A stretch of DNA of 64,000 nt from Clostridia bacterium (GCA_017614315.1 JAGACA010000007.1:132433-196432); one strand, 5' to 3'; counted from the first letter of the stretch, positions 36,505-45,131 are shown. Program-made: numbers and translations. The notes: generated from the letters alone by a model not told the origin.

Positions 36505-37013
36505 CGGGGGAGGAAAGGATGATACGCGACCGCCAGTACACGAGGATCGACGAGCTCCGGAAGCTTGTGGATCCCCTGATACTCGGCATAGAGGATAAGA
36601 CGGAAATGCGCACCGCGTTCGTACACCTTTACGGCGTGGGGCTCCTTGCCGCGGTGTTCGCGCTGAAGCGCGGCTTCTCCCGCGAAACGGCGGAGCTGTG
36701 CGAGATCGCGGGCATACTGCACGACCTTCTGACCTATGTCCGTCCCGAGGAGGACGGCCCCGATCACGCGCCTAAATGCGCGGATTACGCGAAGGAATAC
36801 GTGCTCGACAGGATGACCTCCCTGACCGAAGAGGAGAAGGAGCTCGTCTATAACGGCGTTAAGAACCACAGCGACAAGAGGATCAAGGGCTCCGATTTCG
36901 ACGAGATAATAAAGGACGCCGACCTTGCGCACCACGCGCTGAGGAACCCCGCCGAGGATCGCTTCTTCGATATGCCCCGCGTGAGAACGGCCGTCGGCGA
37001 GCTCATCGACTGA
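36501..37013 (+). CDS. HD-domain phosphohydrolase
   Basis: A 170-residue protein with the HD motif in ILHDLLTY, an upstream His in FVHLYGVG and a downstream KNHSDKR, consistent with a metal-dependent phosphohydrolase of the YqeK/HDIG-like class. The nucleotide or other substrate cannot be told. Two starts are possible: ATG 36501, overlapping the acetyltransferase stop, or ATG 36519, which has the better ribosome binding site (GGAGGAAAGG). A terminator follows at once. Confidence 0.88.
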   Translation: MTGEERMIRDRQYTRIDELRKLVDPLILGIEDKTEMRTAFVHLYGVGLLAAVFALKRGFSRETAELCEIAGILHDLLTYVRPEEDGPDHAPKCADYAKEYVLDRMTSLTEEEKELVYNGVKNHSDKRIKGSDFDEIIKDADLAHHALRNPAEDRFFDMPRVRTAVGELID

Positions 37014-37027
37014 ATAAAGCAAAAAAC

Positions 37028-37056
37028 CGCCTGATAGTGAATCGGGCGATTTTTTA
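37028..37056. terminator. Two-way terminator between the HD and XRE genes
   Basis: CGCCTGAT pairs with ATCGGGCG (one wobble). Six T follow on either strand, serving both converging genes. Confidence 0.82.
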
Positions 37057-37068
37057 TTCTTTGCTCTT

Positions 37069-37596
37069 TCATTCGTTATCCGTCTTTTCGGCGTAGCGGC
37101 GTATGGTCTCGACCATGTGCTTGTTCTTGAAGAAGGCGTCTATTTCGTCCATGTCGACGGTCAGCCCCTTCATGATGCCCTGTATCAGCACCTCGGCATA
37201 CATTACCTCGCGCGTCATGGGATCCTTGAGGTAGGCGAGTATGTCAATGTTCATCTTTTCGTTCATGCCTTCGACCATGCCCGCAAAGAAGGTGGAGTCC
37301 TCGCCGAAGAGCTTCCCGACCCTTTCGATGCAGTCGAAGCCCTCGGAAACGTCTGCGACGCGCATGAGCTTCCTTTCGCCTGCCGTAAAGCTTCCGCCGT
37401 TCAAGAGCCTGTCGGCGGTGGTGTTCAGCTCGTCGCACAGCGCGAGCAGTATTCCCGTATCGGGGAGAGCGTCGCCGTTTTCCCATTTCGATACGGCCTG
37501 GAAGGATACGTTCAGCCTTTCGGCAAGTTCCTTCTGCGTCATTCCAGCGGCCTTTCTCTGATTCTGAATGTACCGCCCAATCTTGAGATTGTCCAT
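37069..37596 (-). CDS. XRE family transcriptional regulator
   Basis: A 175-residue protein. Residues 6-60 are a helix-turn-helix of the Cro/C1 type (IQNQRKAAGMTQKELAERLN, then VSFQAVSKWENGDALPDTG). The remaining 110 residues are helical and hydrophobic-patterned, probably sensing or oligomerisation, without a recognisable ligand domain. It has its own promoter and lies upstream, on the same strand, of nothing but the terminator; its target is unknown. The MATE gene at 37709 reads toward it, with 112 bases between. Confidence 0.92.
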   Translation of the reverse strand: MDNLKIGRYIQNQRKAAGMTQKELAERLNVSFQAVSKWENGDALPDTGILLALCDELNTTADRLLNGGSFTAGERKLMRVADVSEGFDCIERVGKLFGEDSTFFAGMVEGMNEKMNIDILAYLKDPMTREVMYAEVLIQGIMKGLTVDMDEIDAFFKNKHMVETIRRYAEKTDNE

Positions 37597-37642
37597 TTTT
37601 CATCTCTCCTTGTTTTTTACTTGCTTTCCGGTCGGCAGATAA

Positions 37643-37671
37643 ATGATAAAACAAAGATCCGTGTTTGTAAA
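37643..37671 (-). promoter_or_regulatory. Promoter of the XRE regulator
   Basis: Reverse strand TTTACA (37666-37671) and TATCAT (37643-37648), 17-base spacer. Confidence 0.72.
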
Positions 37672-37708
37672 TAACGCGAATTTTGAAATTATTCTAATTC
37701 GGGTTGAA

Positions 37709-39121
37709 TCATCCGGCTTCCGGCGCAAGGCCGAGCTGCTCGGCCTCCTGCCTTTTCTGATATCTGCGCCTTATCGTTTCGGAGAATATGAAATGCGTAA
37801 GCGCGGTCAGGGTCCAGCTGATGGGGTAGGAGAGGTAGACGAACTGTATGCGGTCGACGAAGCGGCATACGGTATAGATCCATACCAGCCTGAACACGCA
37901 GGAGCCTATAAGCGATATGAGCGTCGACGTCGTGCTCCTGCCGAGCCCGCGGAGCACGCCCGAGCCCACCTCCATGAACGCGAGCGCGATATAGGGGATC
38001 AGCATAATCTTCATGCGAGTCATCGCCGTCTCGACCGCGAGCGGCGCCTTGACGTAGAGCGACAGCAGCGGCTTGTGGAAGCCGAGAAGTATCCCGCCCG
38101 CAGCGATCGCGATGAGGCCGGTCACGAGATAGCAGCAGCGCATGACGGACGCGATCCGCCTGTACTTCGCCGCGCCGTAGTTTTGGCTGGTGAAAGTGAC
38201 GGATGCCTGGTACACGGAATTGGTCGCGACGTACGCGAAACCCTCCAGATTTCCGGCCGCGGCGTTGCCGTCTATGACGTCAGAACCGCCGGGACAGAGA
38301 CGGTTGTTAAAGCCGATTATGGTGGACTGGATAAGCATGTTGGAAAGCGAGAACAGCGCGCCCTGCACTCCCGCGGGGAGCCCGTCGCGGATTATCTCCT
38401 TCACCGCCCGCTTATCGAGGCGGAGCTTCCTGAGCTCAAGACGGCAGGGACCTTCGTCGTGCATGAGCTTTACGCCGAGGAGCAGCGTGGAAACGATGTT
38501 CGCGATGACCGTCGCGAGCGCTACTCCGTCGACGCTCATGCCGAGCACGAGCACGAAAACAAGATTCATGCCGACGTTCAGAAGCCCCGTTCCCGTGAGT
38601 ATCACGAGCGGAGTGGCCGTGTCGCCCTTGGCGCGGAATATGGCGATGAGGTAGTTGGAGAGGGCGATGAACGGCACGCCCGCGAAATAGATCTTCGTGT
38701 AAAGGTCGGCAAGGTCGAGTATATGCCCCCGGTCGCCGAGAAGGCTTAAGAGCGGACGGCTGATGACGAGACCGATACCGGAACAGACGACGCCGGTGAT
38801 GAGCCCGACAAGGAGCGAAGAATGTACGGCGCGGCTGACGGCGTCGGGGTCGCGCTTGCCGAGGTTCCTTGCCACTACGACGTTAGTGCCGACGGAGAAG
38901 CCCATGAAAATGTTGAGGAAGAGATTCACCATCGCGCCGGTCGTGCCGATGGCGCCGATCGCGCCCTCGACGTTCGACATGCCCGCGACGATCATGTCCG
39001 CAGCGTTGTACAGGACCTGCAGAATATTCGTAACGATCAGCGGAAACGCGAACAGGAACACCTTGCCGAGGATGGGTCCCTCGAGCATGTTTATGTCTCT
39101 CGATCCCTTAAAAAGCTTCAT
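37709..39121 (-). CDS. MATE family efflux transporter (second copy)
   Basis: A 470-residue membrane protein with about twelve helices in two MatE halves, including IVTNILQVLYNAADMIVAG near the start, which is typical of the DinF/NorM-related clade in Clostridia. It differs clearly from the MATE protein at 5884-7272. Substrate unknown. Expression is from a consensus promoter at 39155-39183; no strong ribosome binding site precedes the ATG. The XRE gene downstream on the same strand has its own promoter. Confidence 0.93.
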   Translation of the reverse strand: MKLFKGSRDINMLEGPILGKVFLFAFPLIVTNILQVLYNAADMIVAGMSNVEGAIGAIGTTGAMVNLFLNIFMGFSVGTNVVVARNLGKRDPDAVSRAVHSSLLVGLITGVVCSGIGLVISRPLLSLLGDRGHILDLADLYTKIYFAGVPFIALSNYLIAIFRAKGDTATPLVILTGTGLLNVGMNLVFVLVLGMSVDGVALATVIANIVSTLLLGVKLMHDEGPCRLELRKLRLDKRAVKEIIRDGLPAGVQGALFSLSNMLIQSTIIGFNNRLCPGGSDVIDGNAAAGNLEGFAYVATNSVYQASVTFTSQNYGAAKYRRIASVMRCCYLVTGLIAIAAGGILLGFHKPLLSLYVKAPLAVETAMTRMKIMLIPYIALAFMEVGSGVLRGLGRSTTSTLISLIGSCVFRLVWIYTVCRFVDRIQFVYLSYPISWTLTALTHFIFSETIRRRYQKRQEAEQLGLAPEAG

Positions 39122-39154
39122 TGTCCGAACCGTCTTTTCGCTGTATTTGATTTA

Positions 39155-39183
39155 ATTCTATAATCTCTTCATACCAGTGTCAA
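39155..39183 (-). promoter_or_regulatory. Promoter of the second MATE gene
   Basis: Reverse strand TTGACA (39178-39183) and TAGAAT (39155-39160), 17-base spacer. Confidence 0.85.
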
Positions 39184-39221
39184 TATTCGCGCACAATATA
39201 TAACACTTTTACGCGCGGCTG

Positions 39222-39230
39222 TGGTATAAT
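39222..39230 (+). promoter_or_regulatory. Extended -10 promoter placed for a leaderless mRNA
   Basis: TGG-TATAAT ends at 39230 and the ATG of the HAD gene begins at 39238, seven bases on, which is where transcription should start. No -35 consensus and no ribosome binding site are visible. Confidence 0.72.
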
Positions 39231-39237
39231 CCCGATA

Positions 39238-40020
39238 ATGAATGCGATTTTTTTCGACATAGACGGCACCCTCGACGACTTTGAGGGGCGGATACCCGCT
39301 TCGACCGTATACGCGGTAAGGAAGGCGCGCGCGAACGGAGCTTTGTGTTTCGTAAACACGGGACGCCCGTATTTTCACATTCTCCCGGAGATAAAGGCGC
39401 TCGGCTTCGACGGCTTCGTCTGCTCCTGCGGTCAGCATCTCCTGATCGGGGAAAGGACTGTCAAGCGCGTACGCCCGACCGCAGAGGCATCGCGAAGGAC
39501 GATAGAGCTTGCCGAACGCTGCTTCCTCGACGGCTATTTCGAGTCCGAGGAGGGGTGCCTCGTCAGCTTCGTGCACGACCTTATACCGCTCGTCGCTTTC
39601 CAGATAAAGGATTTTTCAAAGCGCGGCGTTCCGGTATTGCTCGGATACGAACACAAGGATTTCCGCCTCGACAAGTTCTGCTTCTTCGCGGGCGAGGGCT
39701 CCGATCCCGATCTGTTCATCGAGGGCGTTAAGGATATCTTCACCGTCATCAAAAAGGGCGAAGGCGATTACGAGATGGTCATGAACGGCTGCACCAAGGC
39801 GAACGGCATAGGCGAGATACTCGGCCTGATGGGCGTGAAGGACGCCGAGACCTACGCGATAGGCGACAGCGCGAACGATCTTCTGATGCTCGGCGCGGTT
39901 GATCATCCGATCGCCATGGGCGGCGCGCCGAAGGAGCTTACGGACACAGCCGAGTTCACGACCGACAGGCTCGAAAACGACGGCCTCAAAAAGGCGCTCG
40001 AGCATTTCGGGATAATCTGA
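39238..40020 (+). CDS. HAD superfamily hydrolase (Cof subfamily)
   Basis: A 260-residue phosphatase. HAD motif I is FFDIDGTLDD at the N-terminus (nucleophile and acid Asp), motif II is the Thr in VNTGRP, and motifs III/IV are the Lys in GCTKANGI and GDSANDLLML. The large C2 cap between motifs II and III places it with Cof/YbjI-type sugar-phosphate or pyridoxal-phosphate phosphatases; the substrate is unknown. The start cannot be further upstream because the promoter -10 element ends 7 bases before it. A strong two-way terminator follows. Confidence 0.93.
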   Translation: MNAIFFDIDGTLDDFEGRIPASTVYAVRKARANGALCFVNTGRPYFHILPEIKALGFDGFVCSCGQHLLIGERTVKRVRPTAEASRRTIELAERCFLDGYFESEEGCLVSFVHDLIPLVAFQIKDFSKRGVPVLLGYEHKDFRLDKFCFFAGEGSDPDLFIEGVKDIFTVIKKGEGDYEMVMNGCTKANGIGEILGLMGVKDAETYAIGDSANDLLMLGAVDHPIAMGGAPKELTDTAEFTTDRLENDGLKKALEHFGII

Positions 40021-40024
40021 CGGC

Positions 40025-40067
40025 AAAAAACAGTCCTCCGGAAGGATCTTCCGGAGGACTGTTTTTT
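40025..40067. terminator. Two-way terminator after the HAD gene
   Basis: CAGTCCTCCGGAAG pairs with CTTCCGGAGGACTG, and A/T runs flank both sides, so it can end both converging transcripts. Confidence 0.9.
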
Positions 40068-40074
40068 TATATAC

Positions 40075-40473
40075 TCAGTCGTCGAAAAGCTTCTCGTTGC
40101 ACCTGGGGCAGATGGGACTCTCCTTGCCCTCGAGCATATCGTCGGTCAGTGGAACGACCTCGCCGCAGTTGGGACAGGTGAAGTAATCGAAATCGTCTTC
40201 CCAGCTCTCGCTGCCGTCGAAGGGGAACCCCTCGTCGTCTTCCTCCTCTTCATCCTCGATGAGGAAGCCGAGGACCTCGTCCATCTCGTCGATATCCGAG
40301 TTGATCTCGTCAAGCTCGGCCTCGATATTGTCAACGCGCGCGGATTCGATCTCGACCTCGTCGGCGATGGCTTCAAGGCAGTCGGCAATGGCCTTCAGGA
40401 CCTTGGCGTTATCGTCGTCGGGGAGCTTCAGACCGTCCATTAGCCCGCGAAGATAAGCGATCTTCTGCTTCAT
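40075..40473 (-). CDS. Zinc-ribbon protein next to efp (CD1247 N-terminal domain type)
   Basis: A 132-residue acidic protein. Residues 1-75 form a helical, coiled-coil-like domain (KIAYLRGLMDGL at the start), followed by an Asp/Glu run and a C-terminal zinc ribbon with CPNCGEVV and CPRCNEKL. The same arrangement and position next to efp is common in Clostridia, but the function is unknown. It begins one base after the efp stop, so it is in the pepP-efp operon. Confidence 0.88.
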   Translation of the reverse strand: MKQKIAYLRGLMDGLKLPDDDNAKVLKAIADCLEAIADEVEIESARVDNIEAELDEINSDIDEMDEVLGFLIEDEEEEDDEGFPFDGSESWEDDFDYFTCPNCGEVVPLTDDMLEGKESPICPRCNEKLFDD

Positions 40474-40474
40474 A

Positions 40475-41032
40475 TTACAACCTCGCCATGTACTCGCCGG
40501 TACGGGTGTCGATGCGGATGCGGTCGCCCTCGTTCACAAAGAGGGGAACGTTCACGACGTAGCCGGTCTCGACGGTCGCCTGCTTGGTGACGTTGGTCGC
40601 GGTATCGCCGCGGACGCCGGGCTCGCACTCGGTGATGGTGAGCTCAACGAAGTTCGGCGCGGCAACGCTGAACGCCTGTCCCTTATAGAAGCGGACGGTG
40701 ACGTTCATGTTCTCGACTATGAAGTTGATGGCGTCCTCGACCTGATCGTGGTTCAGCTCGAGCTGCTCGTAGTTCTCAACATCCATAAAGGTGTAAAGAT
40801 CGCCGTCGTTGTAAAGATACTGCATCTCGCGCGTCTCGATGTGAGCGGTGGGATACTTGTCGGTGGGGGAGAAGGTCTTCTCGAGCACCGCGCCGGTCAT
40901 GACGTTCTTAAGACGGGTACGGACGAAAGCGGCGCCCTTGCCGGGCTTGACGTGCTGGAAGTCCGCGATGGACCAGACCTGTCCGTCGATCTCTACGGTG
41001 ACACCCTTGCGAAAATCGCCTGCTAAAATCAT
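40475..41032 (-). CDS. efp: Translation elongation factor P
   Basis: It binds between the P and E sites and rescues ribosomes stalled on polyproline. The 185 residues are standard in length and show domain I with the modifiable lysine in [10 protein letters not shown], then two OB-like domains ending in [17 protein letters not shown]. The Lys at the loop tip suggests a lysine- or aminopentanol-type modification; no modification gene (epmA or ymfI-like) is nearby. TTTGGAGG precedes the ATG. Confidence 0.97.
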   Translation of the reverse strand: MILAGDFRKGVTVEIDGQVWSIADFQHVKPGKGAAFVRTRLKNVMTGAVLEKTFSPTDKYPTAHIETREMQYLYNDGDLYTFMDVENYEQLELNHDQVEDAINFIVENMNVTVRFYKGQAFSVAAPNFVELTITECEPGVRGDTATNVTKQATVETGYVVNVPLFVNEGDRIRIDTRTGEYMARL

Positions 41033-41095
41033 AAATTACCTCCAAATAGTATGTTCTTAAAGTTTATAATACGGCGGACAAGGCCGCGCTTTCGA

Positions 41096-42160
41096 TCAGA
41101 TAACGATCATGTCCTTGGGGGAATGGGCAAGGTTTATGAACCCGTCCTCCGTCAGCACGCAGTCGTCCTCGATGCGCACGCCGCCGAGACCTTCGATATA
41201 GATGCCGGGCTCGACCGTGATGGTGCAGCCGGGGATGAGGGTATCGGCGGAACGCGAGCTCGCATAGGGCGCCTCGTGGATGTCGAGGCCGAAGCCGTGA
41301 CCGAGGGAGTGACCGAAGCACTCGCCGTAGCCGGCCTTTGAGATGATACTGCGGGCGACGCCGTCCAATTCCTTCGCGCTCATGTTGGGCTTAAGCGCGT
41401 CGAGCGCCGCCTGCTGCGCCTCGCGGACGATGCCGTATATCTTTTTGAGCTCGCCGCAGGGCTCGCCTATCGCGACGGTGCGCGTCATATCGGAACAGTA
41501 GCCGTTATATTTGCAGCCGAAGTCGATAACGACCAGATCGCCCTTCTGAAGCTTCCTCTGACCGGGAGTGGCATGGGGGAGAGCGCCGTTCGGGCCGGAA
41601 CCCACGATCGTGTCAAAGGAGTTCTCGTCGGCGCCGTGCTTCCTCAGAAGATGATCGAGCTCGTTCGCGACTTCCTTCTCGGTCTGACCCTCGCGTATGA
41701 AGGAAAGAAGCTCCTTGAACGCGGCGTCCGCGATCGACTGCGCCTTCTTAAGGCACTCGATCTCGTATTCGTTCTTGACGAGCCTTACCCTGTCGATCTC
41801 GGGCGTATGCGGTACGAGCTCCACGGGAAGAGCCTGATAGCTGTTGAACGCGCGCACGGTGAGGTACCCGTCCTCGAAGGCGCACTTCTTAACGCCCATC
41901 TCCTCAAGGACGGAGGATATCTCGTCGACCGCGATGGCGCGGGATGTTTCGACTATCTCGAAGTCGGGGCTCTGCTCCTTTGCCTGGATGATGTAGCGGA
42001 AATCGGTCAGGAGCACGCGCCTGTCCTTGTTGATGACGAGGACCGCCTCATCGCTCGTGAACCCGGAAAAATACCGTATGTTGGTCTTCGAGGTGATGAT
42101 TGCGCCGTCAACGCCCAAGGGGGCGAGCACGCCGATCAGCTTATCACATCTTTGCTTCAT
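41096..42160 (-). CDS. Xaa-Pro peptidase (M24 family)
   Basis: A 354-residue metallopeptidase with an N-terminal creatinase-like domain and a C-terminal pitta-bread fold. Metal-binding motifs: VIDFGCKYNGYCSDMTRT (two Asp), FGHSLGHGFGLDIHEAP (His), TVEPGIYI (Glu) and VRIEDDCVL (Glu). It removes N-terminal residues before proline. I start at ATG 42160 because AAAGGAG lies 5 bases upstream; the longer reading from 42187 lacks support. It leads the operon with efp, a widespread Firmicutes pairing. Confidence 0.95.
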   Translation of the reverse strand: MKQRCDKLIGVLAPLGVDGAIITSKTNIRYFSGFTSDEAVLVINKDRRVLLTDFRYIIQAKEQSPDFEIVETSRAIAVDEISSVLEEMGVKKCAFEDGYLTVRAFNSYQALPVELVPHTPEIDRVRLVKNEYEIECLKKAQSIADAAFKELLSFIREGQTEKEVANELDHLLRKHGADENSFDTIVGSGPNGALPHATPGQRKLQKGDLVVIDFGCKYNGYCSDMTRTVAIGEPCGELKKIYGIVREAQQAALDALKPNMSAKELDGVARSIISKAGYGECFGHSLGHGFGLDIHEAPYASSRSADTLIPGCTITVEPGIYIEGLGGVRIEDDCVLTEDGFINLAHSPKDMIVI

Positions 42161-42221
42161 ATTAACTCCTTTTGTCACGGTGGACACACGGGCTTCCTAA
42201 AGCCCCATTTTACAAAATATT

Positions 42222-42251
42222 ATTATACCACAAACATCCCCGTCTGCACAA
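42222..42251 (-). promoter_or_regulatory. Promoter of the M24 peptidase-efp operon
   Basis: Reverse strand TTGTGC (42246-42251) and TATAAT (42222-42227) with 18 bases and an extended TGTGG. The leader contains a GGGCTT-TAGG-AAGCCC hairpin. Confidence 0.65.
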
Positions 42252-42282
42252 GTATTAATTCCTTATTTTTTATCTTTTTTAT

Positions 42283-42311
42283 GCATAAAATGGACAAGCA
42301 GGGAATATAGA
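42283..42311 (+). promoter_or_regulatory. Possible sigma-E-type promoter of spoIIP
   Basis: GCATAAA (42283-42289), a 14-base spacer, then AATATAGA (42304-42311). This resembles the mother-cell sigma-E pattern known to drive spoIIP in B. subtilis; match quality is moderate. Confidence 0.35.
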
Positions 42312-42339
42312 TTACATAAGAAAGGCGGCAAGCGTACCG

Positions 42340-43326
42340 ATGGATAGAAAAAAGGATCCGAAAATGTCTGCGGAAACGCGGAGGCTCGCGGACAGAGCCG
42401 CCGCGCTCGTTTCTTCCGCCGTGATACTGCTCACGCTCCTTGTCTCGTCGGTGTTTCCCGGGTCGGTCTTGACCAACGCCGTAAGGACGCTCGAGCCGGC
42501 GTCGGCGGAATTCATAATCCCGTCCGCGACGGAAAAGCCCGACCGGTCGGTATTCATTCGCATAGCAGACGTCGACGGGGACGTGAGCCCCGAGAACGTT
42601 ATAAAGCTTATCAATATCTCCGGGATATCGGATCCCGTCGAGCTTTCGGGCGACGAGCCGACGGTGCTCATCTATCATACGCACGACACCGAGGCATACA
42701 GACAGACGGAGGATTCGACCTATGTCCCGACGGGCGATTTCCGCACCGACGACAACGGGAAAAACGTCTATGCCGTGGGCGAGGAGCTGAAGAGGATACT
42801 CCGTGAGGATTACGGCATAATCGCCGTGCACGCATCGGAAAAGCACGAGAAGCCGAGGCTTGCGGAGGCGTATTCGCGCTCGCTCGAGACGATGCTCAGG
42901 TATAAGGAGCTGTACCCCACGATCGAGATGTTCATAGACATACACCGGGACGGGGTGGAGGGTGAAGGCTACAAAAACGATTTCGTCACCGTGGACGGAA
43001 GGGAATGCGCGCGGATGATGTTCGTCGTCGGCACGGGCTCGAGCGGCAAAAGCTCCCAGAACGCTCCGGAGCCCTCGACGGAGGCGGAGCTGATGACGCC
43101 GGATTTCGAATCGAATTACGCGCTCGCCGCGGAGCTTACGAATATGCTCCGGTCGTACGACGCCGATTTCATGCGGAACATCCGCGTCAAGGCGGGAAAA
43201 TACAACCAGCAGGTCTCATCCGCCTGCCTGCTCGTTGAGGTCGGCCACAACGGGAACACGCTCGAGCAGGCGAAGAACTCGATGATATACCTCGCGAAAG
43301 CGATAGCCGCCGTTTGCGGGAAATAA
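42340..43326 (+). CDS. spoIIP: Stage II sporulation protein P (SpoIIP)
   Basis: A septal peptidoglycan amidase/endopeptidase used during engulfment. The 328 residues have a basic start, one membrane segment (about residues 24-46), a linker, and the SpoIIP domain with the zinc-ligand motifs VLIYHTHDTEAY, MFIDIHRDGV and LVEVGHNGNTLEQA. Its presence suggests the organism, or a recent ancestor, could form endospores; the SpoIID and SpoIIM partners are not in the window. It is transcribed away from the M24-efp operon. Confidence 0.94.
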   Translation: MDRKKDPKMSAETRRLADRAAALVSSAVILLTLLVSSVFPGSVLTNAVRTLEPASAEFIIPSATEKPDRSVFIRIADVDGDVSPENVIKLINISGISDPVELSGDEPTVLIYHTHDTEAYRQTEDSTYVPTGDFRTDDNGKNVYAVGEELKRILREDYGIIAVHASEKHEKPRLAEAYSRSLETMLRYKELYPTIEMFIDIHRDGVEGEGYKNDFVTVDGRECARMMFVVGTGSSGKSSQNAPEPSTEAELMTPDFESNYALAAELTNMLRSYDADFMRNIRVKAGKYNQQVSSACLLVEVGHNGNTLEQAKNSMIYLAKAIAAVCGK

Positions 43327-43358
43327 AAAAAGACCGCGGATACTCTCCGCGATCTTTC
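43325..43358 (-). terminator. Terminator between spoIIP and the zinc-ribbon gene
   Basis: AGACCGCGGA pairs with TCCGCGATCT (one mismatch). Seven U follow on the minus strand and a weaker run follows on the plus strand. Confidence 0.72.
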
Positions 43359-43369
43359 GCTGTCAGATC

Positions 43370-44053
43370 TTAAAATACCGACGACAGGTTCATCATGCCG
43401 GGATCGACGACCCACTGGCCGTTGACCTTAAGCACGATAACTTCCATCTTGTCGGTCTTCTTTTCACCGTCGACACGGTAGGTGATCTTGAGGGTGACCT
43501 TCTTTGCGGCCGCGATCTTGAAATTGTATTTATCGCGCTTGTTCTCAAGGTCGGACGTCTTTAAGTTCTTGACGTTCGCAAGCTTTACGCCGAGGATCTT
43601 ATAATCCTTGCTGTCGGCGTACTCGGTGGCGAAATCGTAAAGCTCGTCGAGCTTTTCCTGCAGGTTCTCCTTGAACTCGCTCATGGACATGTCGTTGTCC
43701 TCGGCGACTTCCTTGAAGTACTTGTTCGGGAAGAAGCTCATCAGCTTGTTGGCCTTGAGCCTCGTGGTGTACATCTTGGTGATGTAGTTCGCGTAAGCCT
43801 TGGCCTTGCGCTGGGGAGCGGTCGCCGAAAGGATTATGATAAGGGTGAGCAGCACGACGAACACGCCGCCGGCGATGCCGAGTATGAGCGGCAGCTTTTT
43901 CTTGTCGATCTTGGCGCCGGCGGGAGAGGCGGGAAGGCCGACGTCTCCGGCGGGAGCTTCGGGAGCCGGGGCTTCCGGAGTCAGTCTCGCGCCGCAGTTA
44001 TCGCAAAAGAGGGAATCGTCCGGAAGATTCGCTCCGCAGTTCTTACAAAACAT
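43370..44053 (-). CDS. Zinc-ribbon membrane protein
   Basis: A 227-residue protein with an N-terminal zinc ribbon (MFCKNCGANLP...FCDNCGA), a Pro/Ala-rich linker, one membrane helix (LILGIAGGVFVVLLTLIIIL) and an extracytoplasmic domain of about 130 residues containing an NTF2/DUF4878-like pattern that ends VLKVNGQWVVDPGMM. Such proteins are common in Clostridia and unassigned. It has its own consensus promoter; the glycosyltransferase upstream is a separate unit. Confidence 0.85.
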   Translation of the reverse strand: MFCKNCGANLPDDSLFCDNCGARLTPEAPAPEAPAGDVGLPASPAGAKIDKKKLPLILGIAGGVFVVLLTLIIILSATAPQRKAKAYANYITKMYTTRLKANKLMSFFPNKYFKEVAEDNDMSMSEFKENLQEKLDELYDFATEYADSKDYKILGVKLANVKNLKTSDLENKRDKYNFKIAAAKKVTLKITYRVDGEKKTDKMEVIVLKVNGQWVVDPGMMNLSSVF

Positions 44054-44102
44054 ATTTCTCCTCCTGAAAATATTGATTATTCCTTGAAATAAGGTTTTTT
44101 AT

Positions 44103-44131
44103 ATTATACAAAATACGCCTATCCCCGTCAA
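44103..44131 (-). promoter_or_regulatory. Promoter of the zinc-ribbon membrane protein
   Basis: Reverse strand TTGACG (44126-44131) and TATAAT (44103-44108), 17-base spacer; GGAGGAG before the ATG. Confidence 0.85.
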
Positions 44132-44134
44132 GGC

Positions 44135-45067
44135 TTATTTTTCCATATTGAGTTCCTCGGCGACTATGTAAAGCGGTCTGTTTTTGAGCTCGTCGTACAT
44201 GCGGTTCAGGTACATTCCCTGCAGGCTCATAAACAGAAGCGTGATTCCGTTCAAAGCGGCGAGGCCGACGAGCCCCCACAGCCAGGAGGGGAAAGCGACC
44301 TTAAGGCACGCGAGCACGATCAGCGCGATCAGACCCAGAAGATCAATAACGAGAAGGCCTATGCCGAACTCGCCGCAGAGGGTGAGCGGACGGTCGGAGA
44401 AGCCGACTATGCCGTCGGAGGCGAGCCTCAGCATCTTTTTGAGCGTGTACTTGGTCTTGCCGGCAAAGCGCTCGTTCCTCACGTACTCGACGGGGACCGC
44501 GTCGAAGCCCATCCAGCCGCTCATGCCGCGAAGGAAGCGGTTATGCTCGCGCATTTCAAGGAACACGTCGGCGACCTTTCTGTCGATAAGGCGGAAATCG
44601 CCCGTGTCGAGGGGTATGGCCGACGCGCTCATGGATCTGAGGACGCGGTAGTACATGAACGCGGTGAGCTTCTTGAACAACGTTTCGCCCTTCCGCTTGA
44701 TCCTCTTGCCGTAGGCGATGTCCGCGCCGTTCTCCCACGCCTTGACCATCTCGCCGATGACCTCGGGCGGATCCTGCAGGTCGACGTCAATGATGATCAG
44801 CGCGTCGCCCTTCGCGGCGTCCATGCCGCAGGTGACGGCGGTCTGGTGGCCGAAGTTCCTGCTGAACGAGCGTACCTTGACGTGAGGATTCTCCTTCGCT
44901 ATGGAGCGGAGTATCTTCATCGAGCCGTCGCGGCTGCCGTCGTTTACGTAGATTATCTCGTAGGGATAGCCGAGCTTTTTCATTTCGGCGTCCATCCTCT
45001 CGAATGAAACGGGAAGCACCTCTTCCTCGTTATAGACCGGGACGATGAGCGAAAGCGTTTTTTCCAT
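44135..45067 (-). CDS. Family 2 glycosyltransferase (GtrB/DPM type)
   Basis: A 310-residue enzyme expected to move a sugar from a nucleotide donor to a polyprenyl phosphate. The GT-A domain has VPVYNEEEVLP at the start, the metal-binding DVDLQDPPEVI and NRFLRGMSGW. Two membrane helices follow near residues 230-290. The donor sugar is unknown. It has a consensus promoter divergent from the ferredoxin-pncB operon and AAGGAG before its ATG. Confidence 0.94.
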   Translation of the reverse strand: MEKTLSLIVPVYNEEEVLPVSFERMDAEMKKLGYPYEIIYVNDGSRDGSMKILRSIAKENPHVKVRSFSRNFGHQTAVTCGMDAAKGDALIIIDVDLQDPPEVIGEMVKAWENGADIAYGKRIKRKGETLFKKLTAFMYYRVLRSMSASAIPLDTGDFRLIDRKVADVFLEMREHNRFLRGMSGWMGFDAVPVEYVRNERFAGKTKYTLKKMLRLASDGIVGFSDRPLTLCGEFGIGLLVIDLLGLIALIVLACLKVAFPSWLWGLVGLAALNGITLLFMSLQGMYLNRMYDELKNRPLYIVAEELNMEK

Positions 45068-45102
45068 CTGCGCACTCCTTTTGCGTTCTTTTCTTTAAGT
45101 CC

Positions 45103-45131
45103 ATTATAGGCGTTTTCGAGCCGACTGTCAA
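45103..45131 (-). promoter_or_regulatory. Promoter of the glycosyltransferase gene
   Basis: Perfect TTGACA (45126-45131) and TATAAT (45103-45108) on the reverse strand, 17-base spacer. It lies back-to-back with the promoter at 45139-45167. Confidence 0.92.

Noticed and set aside
42165..42215. Riboswitch in the leader of the M24 peptidase-efp operon
   Set aside because: There is only one short hairpin and no conserved riboswitch core or terminator.
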